The translations under genes and the position numbers were made by a program. The notes under the pieces are model-generated. The model ran no database searches. It saw only the letters and a program-made list of their open reading frames with translations, and had not been told where the DNA came from. DNA of 27,658 nucleotides from Allomyces arbusculus (lineage: Eukaryota; Blastocladiomycota; Blastocladiomycetes; Blastocladiales; Blastocladiaceae): NCBI GenBank assembly GCA_027604705.1, contig JADHYV010000138.1, forward strand, positions 1 to 27,658, in the 5' to 3' direction. This document shows positions 1-10,500 of this stretch, one piece after another. Position 1 is the first letter of the stretch, and every line of letters begins with the position of its first letter.

Positions 1-125
1 CCGCCCCGCCCGCGCCCCCGAGCCCCCGGCCCCCTCGGGGCCCGGGCTGGTCCCCCAAAGAGCCCCCGCCCCGCCCGGCCCGGCGGCCCCGGGCCCCCCG
101 CGCCCCGGCGGCGCGCCGCTGCCGC
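1..125. repeat. C/G-only low-complexity stretch
   Basis: The first ~125 bases are almost entirely C and G, in runs of three to five C broken by G, with very few A or T. This is far more extreme than the rest of the window. No open frame of recognisable character is seen. Such DNA can form G-quadruplex or i-motif structures and is often hard to assemble, so it may be real low-complexity DNA or a poor contig edge. Confidence 0.7.
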
Positions 126-1419
126 TGATGAACGGACGGTGGGTTCGTGCGGCGCGTGTCGTGTGCAAATTGTCCCGGCAGCGTGGAGCGTGCGCGCGCG
201 ACGGGTGGGCTGGGAAGCAATTGCCGCGTCGTTAGATTTTTCCCACACGAGCGCGCGTCTTGGTGGTGAGTGCGTGGGTTGGGCAAAGCAAAGCCGTGGG
301 TGTCGATGACGCGGGGTCGCACAGGCGGCAACGGCGGGAACGTGGGGCGGCGTGGGGACGCTGCGAACGAGCGAGTATGCCGTGGCGTGGCGAGTCTTTG
401 ATCGGTGGGTCGTGGTGCAGGCAGGCGCAAGGAGGGGCCAACGGTCCGGAGACAAATCGATGCGGCGCGCGCGCAGGGGGCCCGGAAGCAGGAGCAGAAG
501 CTGCAGGCAGGAGCGTCGAGGTCGGGGGCAAGATGGGCGTGCGAGCGAGTTGAGTGGGTGCGACGGCCGCGCGACCGTCGCGTCGCAACCTTGTGGCGTG
601 CGTCGAGTCGAGCGTGAGGGGCGTGCGAGTCGCGAGATGCGGGGCGTGGCGATGGGATCACTTGCAGCAAGTGTCGGCGAGCGGGGGCGGTCGGCCGTGC
701 AGTAGGGCGATGTGGGCGCGAGATGCAGGTCCGGCGTGACCGCGGCCAGCCCGTGCGTGAGAGCCGGAGCTTCCTGCCGGAGCCCACGTCGACGACCAGT
801 CGACTTGCCGACGGCGAGGTGCAAGTCGGTGCAATGGCGCGTGTGCAACGCGGGCGACGTTATGCAGCAAGTCGCGCGGCGCGAGAGCCTGGTGGGCAAG
901 TCGTGCGGTGGAGGCGGCGATGGAGGTCGTCGACAGGCGAGTCGTCCAAGGTAGTCGCAAGGTCGTCAGCTCGACGTCGCGAACGTTACTCACAAAAGGG
1001 CGAGGCACACACACCCGCTCGCTCGCCCTTGTTTTTCTGCCCTTGCGGCGACGCGCGTGCCGCTCTCGCGCGGCTCTCGCGCTCACGGCTCTGACGTCCT
1101 GCTGCAGCTTGGGGTGGGCCTCGTCTCCCACTCTATGCAAACTGCCATCAAAGAGCGCCCAAAAGCCCGACCATCAGATGACACCCCATCCCGCTGCCGA
1201 TCCTTTTACCAACGACGTCTTGGTCGATACTGAGCCTGGACGTGATGCTCCACCTCTCGATCAGCCAATGGAACGTCGGGCCATGCCATGTTGGTTCGTC
1301 GCAACTGGCACGGCCACCAACTCGTGGTACGGGACTTCCCCATCGCTCTTCAGCACCACCACAGTCCTCGAACGACGCTTCATTGCAGCAACCAACGCTC
1401 TCCACCCACATTCACGCGC
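126..1419. other. Intergenic, no recognisable gene
   Basis: Both strands carry open frames here of about 60-250 codons, but the protein texts are rich in Arg, Ala, Gly and Ser, match no family I recognise, and are what GC-rich non-coding DNA yields by chance. The word GCAAGTCG or close variants recurs several times between about 665 and 965, without a clear period. The part next to 1420 is probably the 3' flank of the CCDC47-like gene on the minus strand. Confidence 0.5.
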
Positions 1420-3097
1420 TCACATGGGCCCGATCCGCATCCGGCCCGACTTGGCCGCCCTCTTCTGCTCCTTACGCGCCTTCTTCTCATCCAACCTGCG
1501 CTGCGCCGCCGGACTCATTGGCGGTGTCCTTACTGCTGCCGCCCGTTCCTCCTGCCCGGTCCCCTCGGCCGCGCGCTCGGCCTCAGCCTTCTTCTCCTCC
1601 TCCTCGGCCAACTTGGACGCATACTCCTCGCGCTTCCGCCGCAACCGCGCCTTGACTTCCGGCCTGACCTCGATCTGCGTCACGTAATCCGCCAGCCAGA
1701 TTGTGAGCGAGGCCAGCGTGCGGTGCAGAGCCCAGGCGCCGTCCGTGGCGGGATCGGCCACGTAGGCGTCCTTGGCGGCGAGCCGCAGCCGGTACGTCAG
1801 GGTGAGCCGTTTCCGCGGGAAGTCGGTGATGATGAGCGATTCGAGCCGCCGCTGCACTTGCGGGTGTGCAAGAAGGCGCGCGACGCGCACGTCGAGCGTG
1901 AAAAAGTGGTGCAAAAGGTCGGTCGATTCGGCGTAGAGGGCGTAGGTCGTAGGCGGAAGATGCGATTGCGGTTGCGGTTTCGCGAGGTTGGCCTACCACG
2001 AGGGTCGAATTGGGTCAGTTCGCGTTGGAGACACTGCGAGTGAGGGTGGCAAGAGGATGGCGCACGATCTCGGGCCGCTGCGCGAGAACCGCGTCGAGCA
2101 CAGAGCGGTTGATAATGGCGAGCACAAAGTTCTCCGACAGTTTTGGGTCGAGCGCGAGGTCGAACGTGACGCGGTCGTGCGCGACTGTGAAGAAGTCCTT
2201 GATCGCCAGCGGCAACACGTGCCGCTCTTTCAGCTAGAAGTGCATCCAACGTCAGTTTCCCTGAGCCCGACTGCAGCGGGCGGAGAGCACGTACCGCGAC
2301 TCGCACAATCATCTTTTCGCACTTGACGCGCCCGGAGCCGTAGACCAAGTAGTCGGCCGCGCCGTCGCGCAAGAGCGTCATCGACCCGTCGCCGAGGTAG
2401 GCAAAGTTGGCGCGGAACGTGGGCAGGCACGCGTCGTACCTGGCCGTGCAAGCGTCGTCAGGATCTCCCGCGGCACTTGGCATTTCAGACGGTGGACAGG
2501 ACGGTACCAGGCCGTAGCAATGCGCCTATTCCTTGCCGCGCCCACGAGGTACGTGACGCCAATCACAGCCAGGACACCGACCATGGCTACTTCATACGCG
2601 TAGGGATAGTTGAAAATGGCCTTGCCAAGCGCTAGACGACGGTTTGCGCGAGTTGCTGCATGAGCCGCCAATCGTCCGGCAAATCACTTGATTCATGGAC
2701 GGCGTGCTTGCGTACTTGGGCCGAAAACGGTTTGCAGCACGTCGGACCAGGCCGCCAGCGCGGCACTTGCGGAGATCATGGCGGAGGTCGCAGCAAACTG
2801 GTTCTTTGAGCCGAAATGGGAGTGTGCAGCAAGGTTGGCAGCACGGTGTGGTCCAAACTCCCCAAAAGAATCGCGGCAAGCGGCTGCGACTGATTCGGTG
2901 TCGCCAGAATCCAGTGCGGCCGCAAAGGTGGTGGTGGTGGTGGTGGTGGTGGGAGGATCAAGCAGATCCAGACGCGTGGCGAGGTGCATGTCAGTGAAGT
3001 CGCTGATCAGCGAGCAACGTGACCGCAACAGCCGTTCAGCAACGTCAAGCACACCACGGCAAAGGCCGGTCACCAACACCAGCGGACACGACCACAT
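1420..3097 (-). CDS. CCDC47: CCDC47-like ER membrane protein (DUF1682), five exons
   Basis: Exons 3097-2716, 2655-2508, 2439-2295, 2233-2066 and 1992-1420; all phases agree and give 471 aa (human CCDC47 is 483). Seen: a hydrophobic N-terminus (MWSCPLVLVTGLC), a Ser/Thr-rich luminal part with eight consecutive Thr, one membrane segment near residues 149-168 followed by the family's N-rich A-x-A-W stretch ending at Trp177, then GSGRVKCEKM, a LPPTTYALYAES segment, and a charged helical tail with SPAAQRRLDEKKARKEQKR, close to the human tail. In animals CCDC47 is part of the PAT complex at the ER translocon, helping insert multi-pass membrane proteins, and affects ER calcium; that role is inferred here. 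Introns are 60-73 nt. The last three exons are secure. The first exon and its ATG are less so: the luminal part lacks the long acidic tract of animal CCDC47. The gene lies 254 bases downstream of GGC1 on the same strand. Confidence 0.88.
2927..2952. repeat. (GGT)n microsatellite, coding
   Basis: Eight to nine tandem GGT units on the plus strand. Read on the minus strand in the first exon of the CCDC47-like gene they encode a run of eight Thr in the predicted luminal region. A trinucleotide unit keeps the frame when its length changes, so the tract may vary between strains. Confidence 0.9.
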
Positions 3098-3351
3098 CAG
3101 CCTGCCCGACAGGTCCGACCAGAAAAGCAAATTGCAGCGTCTGAACTAATTATTATTAGGTCAGGACCGGAAGGACGCGCACACGCACGAAAACTAAAGA
3201 ACAGCACGCGCCGCGTCTCCAACCCGGCCCCCGCACAAAAGCACACAACAAAAAAAGAGCAGCGAACGCAAAAGCACCAAACCAACCCAAAAAGTACCAA
3301 AAACCCAAAAGACACGCCAATGCAAGCACGCGACGGGCTTCGTGCGCGCGT

Positions 3352-4508
3352 TTAGTCCAACTTCTGGTGCAGCTTCTCAATCAACCACTGCGCGATCGTG
3401 AACGAGAAGACGAGCTTGGGCCCGACAATGCCGACCTTGGGCACAAGACCCTTGAAGAAGGCACCGAACCCTTCGTTGCGCACGAGATTCTTGATCACCG
3501 TGTAGCCCGACTCGGGCGAGTCGAAGGGACGGCCCTGAATACGCGTCTTGACGACATCGAGCGGCGCAGCGACGACAATCGACGCGACCGAACCGACCAT
3601 CGACGAGATCGACAGCTGGAAGAAGGTGGGCTTGTCGCCGTCCGTAAGACCGAAAAGGTAGGTCTTGGCCATTTGGTTGCCGCCAAACAGCGCAAACGAG
3701 CCGGGCGCGTTACGCGCCGCCGTCCACCCGGCGCCACTGGAAAAGGAGAAAGAGGAAGCAACGTGAGACGAGAATGGAACAGAGGCGTGTGTGACGGAGA
3801 GGGAGGAAGGGACCCGGTGTCGGGTCGCGGTGCCGGCCACGGCCACCGGGTGGTCGGTCGGTCGGAAAGAGCCGGAACACGTACCGGTAGAGCTCGCGCG
3901 GGTTGGCAAAGAGCGACAGGAGGCCACGGCCGCGGAGAACCTCCGGGTTCGTCTGCGCCTTGATCTTCAGCACGTCCAGGGGCAGCAAGACGATTTCGCC
4001 AATGCCGACCAGACTAATGAACATTGAGCGGTGCATCGTCAGCTGTTTTCGGACGACGCCGGAACGGTTCAAACAAACGCGCAAGGGCGTACCTGCCGGC
4101 CGTCGCCTCCATCCAGGTGCGCGCCGACCGCTCGCCAAAGATGCGCTTGAACGTGTCGCCGTGGTTGTTCTTGAAGTAGTCCTTGACAAACGGCTGGCCG
4201 CCAAACTTGTAGACGCGCTGCATGACCTTGTACCCGGCCGCGAACCCGAGACCGGGGAACAGCGAAAAGTAGCGCTGCAGGACCGGCTTCGAGTAGGCGT
4301 CGCGGAAGATGACCTTGGCCGCGTTGTCGGCCGCCTGGCCGACCGACGTGCCAGGCGCCATAATCTTGATCGAGGTGTTCGACATGAGGCGCTTAGCAAT
4401 CGTGTCGACCGGGTGGAAGCACAACAGCTCGCAGGCGCCCGACGTGGCGGCGCCGACAAAACGCGCCGTGCCGGAGACCTTCTTGTCAGACTGGATGTGG
4501 GGGGCCAT
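3352..4508 (-). CDS. GGC1: Mitochondrial GTP/GDP carrier, three exons
   Basis: Exons 4508-4093, 4013-3885 and 3736-3352 join in phase to 309 aa (yeast Ggc1 is 300). The family exchanges mitochondrial GDP for cytosolic GTP across the inner membrane and supports mitochondrial GTP supply and iron balance. Seen: three mitochondrial-carrier repeats, each with the P-x-D/E-x-x-K/R signature: FHPVDTIAK (residues 31-39), LLPLDVLK (148-155) and AAPLDVVK (238-245). Long blocks match yeast Ggc1, such as FHPVDTI-KRLMSN, SLVGIGEIVLLPLDVLK and GWTAARNAPGSFALFGGN. The first intron's acceptor is chosen because it restores the family text AGSLVGIGE exactly. Introns are 79 and 148 nt; both donors begin GTACG. 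The coding strand is T-rich just past the stop (about 3350-3240), as expected of a 3' end. The start is the ATG before APHIQSDKK, which matches the yeast N-terminus in length. No oddities. Confidence 0.97.
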
Positions 4509-5990
4509 GTTGGTGGAGGTGGTGTGGGTGGGGTGCTGGAAGAGGACGACGGGCGGGAGGTCTGGTTGACAGTTGGTGGGCCCGTTCTTGAGTGTCAGCG
4601 ACTCTTGCTCGGTCGGATTGCGGTCGGTTGGTGCAGGTGCGCGAAGGTGGAGAGAACGGACCACGCGGAGGCGGCGGCGGGGGGCGGCAATGGTTTATAC
4701 AAGTCGGCAAGGACCGCTCGGCGTCGGGAACGTGCTGCTCAAAGGGAGGAGGAGGGAGAGAAAAGGACCGGAACGAGAACGGTGGTGATTGCACTTGTTG
4801 ATGATGGATGGCAGGCCGGTAGGGCAAAAATGTGATCAAAAAATGGCGGCGCCAAAGAAGAAATTATGGCGCTATGGACAAGCCCGGCATGAACTTTGCC
4901 TTCGGGCCATGTCAAAACCCCGTGCACCAAGCGGGCCCAGGCTGCGCCCATGCCGGTCAACGCACGGAAATGGCAGGCACCGATGCGGTGACCAGCATCA
5001 CGTGTAGGTTTGCATCCCGTCTTCCTCCGAAACCCTGAAGGCTTGGCGGCTGGCGCGTGTTACCAGGTGCTCGGGACACCACAGCAGGCAACACCGTACA
5101 CGTCTCGCACCTCCATAACCTGAACGTCTGCGTTCCACTTCGTTCTCGCTCTTGAACTGGTTCCTTATTGCTCGACCGCGCCTCCCCCGCACCCCGGCTC
5201 TCCTCTGCTCGACCGACGCTACCGACAACCATTCCCCAAGCGCCAGCAACCGGAACCGCTGAAGTGTACTGGACGTGTGCTGCTACCCATCTCACGTGGT
5301 TTGAGCTGCTGGCAGCTGCCGCGCCGCAACGCGAACGACCCGAGTTCCGGTTAGGGCCGGCCGTGCGTTGCATTCGCTTGTCTCCACTGGCCACACGAGG
5401 ACGTCCCTGACGTCCACCTTGCCTAGCCACAAATATCCGAACTTTTCAAGAGGGCCGCTTGGCATTCCGGCTGGCCTTCATGCTGCTCATGTTTTGAGCC
5501 TCTTTTCTCGCGTCTTCTCCACCTGTTCGGCCCCTGTTCGACATTGTTCTTCACCAGTTCTCCACTTTCGACAAGCTGGCTCGCGATCCTGGTATGTATT
5601 GTGGATTCCGAACGAACTGTCGCAGTGGATGCGGATCCGGCGCTTGCCGTCTGAGGGTGGCCCCATTTCTGAGCACGGATTTTTGATCTCGGATGTCATT
5701 TGAGCCACACGGAGCCACACCACGTCAGAGTTCGTGACAGACGCGCTTCTCGTGTCGCATCTGATCGGCCTCGCAGGCTCGCAATGCTCGCACATCGTTG
5801 TCGACGATGTCGACACCAGCGCCGGGCCGTTGCCTTCCGCTGCAGCTGCAATCATCAATACCCACGCCGGCTTCCGGCAATGAGCCCGCTCTCCGTCCGC
5901 TCTCCACGCTGGTGGTGCAGGGCCCAAGGCCGTGCCTCCAGCTGTGCTGCCGGCCGCGACCAACACGTCCACGACCCGCACATCGGCTTC
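4509..5990. other. Intergenic, 5' of GGC1, with protein-like debris
   Basis: The part near 4509-4850 is the likely promoter and 5' leader of GGC1. From 4850 to about 5600 I see no gene; base composition is more mixed than in the exons. On the plus strand between about 5620 and 5880 one reading frame gives unusually protein-like text (for example SEGGPISEHGFLISDV and VSHLIGLAGSQCSHIVVDD), interrupted and without a start, suggesting an old degraded coding sequence of unknown family. Confidence 0.4.
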
Positions 5991-6104
5991 CACGTTGCGC
6001 AATAACATGACAAGCGACCAAATTCCCCTGGCCGCGTTCCTCGCGCCCTGCACGCTGTCCTGCTACCGCTGCACGCTGTTCCAGCCATGTGCGGACCTGC
6101 CCAC

Positions 6105-6830
6105 CCCCGCTGGGTAGAACAAGCATGCAGAGGCCGAGCAGCATGCGGATGTTGCCCACCAGTTGACGGTCGAGGTGGATGTGCGCGCCGTCCATGATGC
6201 GGATGGAGCGCGGCGCCGGGCACTCGTGCACGAGCTTGGACTGAGCAAACCGACCCACAGCCTCGGCAAACTTGGTGCGGTCAAATGTGCCCTCCGTCAT
6301 GCGCACGTCGAGGAGCTCGGTCGTGCCAATTAACACGAGCAACGAGTTGCGCTGCGACCATTTGAACTGGCCGCGCACGACAAGGGGCTTTCCGCGCGGA
6401 TTGTATCCATATTGACGCTTTGCGCTCCTTTCATCCACTCTGATCTCGTCAATAAACACCAGCGACGACGGGCACCAATTCAAATCGTTCATTTTGATCA
6501 TGAACTGCTTAAAATTGTCGTACTTGAGTTCGATCGCCCTGTGCTCCAACTTCTATCAGTGCGTGCAGGCCAGGGCGTCGGGGGCACACTCAACACGCGA
6601 CAGCAACAGGGGGAGGGTGGCAAGAAGAGCACTTTTCGCGTGAGCCCTAGCTCAGAAACAAGACAGAACATGGGCGTGATGGAAATATTGACATTCCACT
6701 TGGCGCGAAACTTCGTCTGCGCCCCGTCGAGGGAAAATGAGTCGATTACGAGTTGAAAAACGCAAGATGAACGACCTGGGCACGTCACTGGCGAGTGACC
6801 TGCACTTTTCTGTTGCTCTTCCAGAGCGCG
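6105..6830 (-). pseudogene. Truncated Tc1/mariner-type (DDE superfamily) transposase remnant
   Basis: Reading leftward from about 6830: a stretch like the winged-helix part of DDE_3-type transposases ends in SELGLTRK at 6633. An apparent 80-nt intron (6632-6553, GTGCTC...TAG) follows. The next segment (from 6552) reads KLEHRAIE, then SSLVFIDEIRVDERSAKRQYGY, the usual first-Asp block (LVF-DE-x3-D), and SIRIMDGAHIH, the second-Asp block. Homology stops near 6110 at LGLCMLVLPS, just where the family continues with LPPYSPDLNPIE-like text holding the third catalytic acid, so the catalytic triad is incomplete. The N-terminal part changes frame once near 6720-6740. I saw no terminal inverted repeats or TA target duplication, though these were only searched by eye. 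It is probably a decayed copy of a plain DNA transposon; no independent start codon is convincing. Confidence 0.82.
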
Positions 6831-7528
6831 AGCGGCTTGGCACGTCGGCGTGCTGCTTGCAGGCAGGGCTCAGCAACATGGCCACCACCTCACGGCCATC
6901 ACGCTCGGCGTTCTCGCGTCGTCAGCACGGCGACGACGACTTTGACCACCACGACCGCGACCCCCGGCGGGCCCGACGATTCCGCAACTTGCTGCAACCG
7001 CTGCGCGCGCCGGCCGCCACGCATCCTTGAGCGCGTCGATTGCACGCTGCCACGTCGTCCCACCCAATCGACACGGCTCCCGCTCGAGCGCGCCAGCTTC
7101 ACCGTGTTCCCCGTGTCCGCCGCACCGTTGCAGGCGCGGCCCTGACCGTGTCCAACTCCGCGCCGACTTTGCAACGGCGTCGGCTGCAACCTTGAGCGCT
7201 TGGCGCGCCGTGCGTGCCGCCTCTCGCCAGGACAAGGTCATCTCGCGTGCGCGCTGGCCAAGTCGCGGCGGCGGCGGCGGCGGCGGCGAGTGTCTTGGCG
7301 CCATTTCGAGCAACCCCGCTGTGGACCCGGCCGCACGTCCAGCGCTTTATCATTCCAACCGGCGCCATTCTGCTGCCCCGCTGCATCACCTCGCGCATCG
7401 CACCCTGGCGCTTCGCGACCGACCGACCTGCACGCGTGCCCACCAGCTGCTCCTCTCCTCTCTGCCCGCCCCTGGCCGGGGGGATCTGCAAGTGACCACC
7501 ACCAACCCGCACCGGCTGCACCAATACC
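6831..7528. other. Intergenic upstream of the P4-ATPase gene
   Basis: No recognisable gene. The right half is presumably the promoter and 5' leader of the flippase gene and includes a (CGG)n tract at 7265-7288. Long open frames on both strands here are Arg/Ala/Pro-rich and look like composition artefacts. A few bases of helix-turn-helix-encoding sequence of the transposase remnant may extend into the left edge. Confidence 0.45.
7265..7288. repeat. (CGG)n trinucleotide repeat
   Basis: About eight tandem CGG units roughly 240 bases before the ATG of the P4-ATPase gene, hence in its promoter or 5' leader. CGG repeats in leaders can form stable RNA structure; any effect here is inference. Confidence 0.85.
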
Positions 7529-10500
7529 ATGAGCAAGCAGCCCGTCCCGTCCTACACGGGCGCGGGCGCCGCTGCGAAAACGGCCGTGCCCGCGGCCCCA
7601 CTGCTCGTCCCGCCCACTACGGGTCCCGCCGCGGGTCCGGCATCGTCGGCCGCCTCTTCCTCGCTCGCATCGTCGCGCGGCCGGGGTAAACTCGCGGCCG
7701 GCAAGGCGCACGACGGCAAAGCCTCGGGCTTCTCGTTCCGCCGATTTCTGCGCCGCAAAGCCGCCGCGCCCAAGGCCGCGCGCGTGCGCCGCCAGCGCCC
7801 GAGCAGTGCGTTGCTCAACCAGGCCGACGAAAAGGCACCGCTCACGCCCACCTCGACCGTCCTGATTCCGCCGTCGCCGCTGGCCCTGCTCGCGAACGTC
7901 GACCCGGCCACTGTGCGCCGCGTCTTTATCAATGTCGTCTACCCGGACGTCGACCCGGCGTTTCGCGTCAGCAGTGCCGACCACGAATCAACGCTGGCAC
8001 CACCTGCAGGGGGAGCAAGAGCAGGAGCGGTCGATGCGGCCAAGGGCGCACCACCAGCGCCTGCCGAAGAGGCCGTGAGCGGCAGCGGCAGCCACCCCGA
8101 CGGGAAACTGCCCAAGTTCCCGACCAACGAAATCACCACGACCAAGTACAACTTGCTCGATTTTATCCCGAAAAACTTGGCCGAGCAGTTTCGTCGCGTG
8201 GCCAACTCGTACTTTCTCGCCATGGTCGTACTGCAGTTTATCCCGTCGCTCGAGGTGGCCGACCCGGCGTTTGCTGCCATGCCCATTGTCTGCATTGTGG
8301 CCGCCACGGCCATGAAGGATGGGCTCGAGGATTTCCGCCGCCGTATCCAGGACAAGCAGCTCAACGAGGAGTTGACGCTGACGCTGCGCGACTGGGCCAA
8401 CGTGAACCGCACCTGGCACGCGTGGCAGACGAAAATCGCGAACGCCGTCACTTCCTGCTTTCGCCGGCGACACAAGTTCCAGACGACGCCCGAACCGACG
8501 TGGGACACGACCAAGTGGAAGGACCTGCGCGTCGGCGACTTCGTGCTGCTCAACAACAATGACCCCATCCCGGCCGACGTGCTGATCCTGGCCACGTCGG
8601 AAATGGACGGGATGGTACGGGATCCTTCTCTCTCGCGCGCACGGCGCGGCGACATGCGATCACAGCAACTGACACGACGCGTTTCTTCTACAGTGTTACA
8701 TCGAAACCAAAAGTCTCGACGGCGAAACCAACCTGAAAATCCGCCGCGGGCCCGCGGAGACGGCGTGGTTGCGGACGCCGCGCGATTGCGCCGAGCTCGA
8801 GGGCGTCGTGCAGTGCGAGCTGCCGAACCCAGCGCTCTACAAGTTCCAAGCCACGCTGGTCGTGCGCCGGCACGCCGCGGCCAACCGCATGAACGACGAC
8901 CCGGAACCGACCGTTGTCGCGGAGCCCGTCGCGTCGGGAAAAGGCGCCATCCCGTCCGATCCGGCCCCGTCGTACGCGGCCCTGATTGGCGACGACCCGA
9001 ACGCCGTACCCGTCCCGATCCCGGCGGCTGCGGGTCTCGCGGGGTCGACGCCGTCGTCGGCTGCCGCTGTGATGACGCCAATCGACTTGCTCGACGACGT
9101 GACTGTGGACCTGTCGGCGTCGCCTGGCCCAGCAACGGCGTCGGCCGCGCAGTTTGTGCCTGTGACCGACGAGAACGACGTGGCCGGCGACGACGAGGAC
9201 GAGTTCCTGCAGATTCCGGTCACGGCCAGCTCGTTGTTGTTGCGCGGGTGCAACCTGCGCAACACCGAGTGGGTGATTGGGCTCGTGCTCTATACGGGGC
9301 CCGATACCAAGATTCAGCTGAACGCGGGCGCGACGCCGTCGAAGCGCACGCGCATTGAAAAGCAAATGAACCCGCAGGTCATTCTCAATTTCGTGATCTT
9401 GTTTGGCCTGTGCTGCGTCTGCGCCGTGACCTACATGCTCTACTATGCCGCGTTCAATTTTGAGCGCGCGCCGTTTGCGCTCCAGCCGTATGAGACGAAC
9501 CAGAGCGAGCTGGTGGTCGCGGTGACCACGTTCTTGTGTGTTGCTTTGTCTTGCGTTCGTTATTTCTCGTGCAGCTGACTGACCTCGGTGTGTTTTTTGC
9601 CACATTCTAGCACGGCCGTCATTATCTTCCAGAACCTCGTCCCAATCTCGCTCTACGTCAGTGTTGAAGTCGTCAAGACTATGCAGGTACGCATTTGCAT
9701 TGGTGGTGTTTGGGCCCACGCTTACTGGCCCTCCTCACTGACCTAGCTCCTGACCGGACACAGGCCTACTTTATCCACTGCGACGAGAAAATGTACGACC
9801 CGGGTATCGACAAGTCGTGCTCGGTGCGGTCGTGGAACTTGTCGGTACGTTTGTGCAAACTCGCCATGCGCTTTGTGATTGTTGCGCGACCAAACTGACG
9901 CTGAGCCTCACCTCACACTAGGACGATCTGGGCCAAATTGAGTACGTCTTCAGCGACAAGACGGGCACGCTGACGCAAAACGTCATGGAGCTGCGCAAGG
10001 TCTCGATTGCCGGCACCATCTACGGCAACGAGTACATGGCGGCCGACGCGGCGACGCGCACGCGCATGGCGACGCAGTTCGAGCACGAGATTGCGAACCT
10101 GAACGCGTCTCGGCAAGTGATGACGACGGGCAAGCCCGTCACGTTTGTCGACCGCGGCGTGATCCCGGCCATTGCCGACCCGCACTCTCCTGTGCACCTG
10201 TTTTTCCTGCTCGCGTCGTTGTGCCACACGGTTTTGCCCGAAAAAGTGACCAACGGCGACACGGGCGAGACGACGATCACCTACAAGGCGCAGTCGCCCG
10301 ACGACGAGGCGCTCGTCACGACGGCGCAGGCGCTCGGCATCACGTTCCTGAACCGGTCGCAGGCCGGGATCGTGCTGTCCGTGCACGGCGTGACCAAGCT
10401 CTACGACGTGCTGGAAATCATCGAGTTCAACTCGACGCGCAAACGCATGTCGGTGATTGTGCGCGACCCGGACCGTGGGCTGTTGTTGCTCACCAAGGGC

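Noticed and set aside
7238-7984. Long minus-strand open frame (248 codons) over the start of the flippase gene
   Set aside because: Arg/Gly-rich shadow of a GC3-biased gene on the other strand; no domain seen.
8688-9719. 343-codon minus-strand open frame within the flippase
   Set aside because: It is antisense to conserved P4-ATPase exons and crosses their introns; typical of GC-rich shadows.
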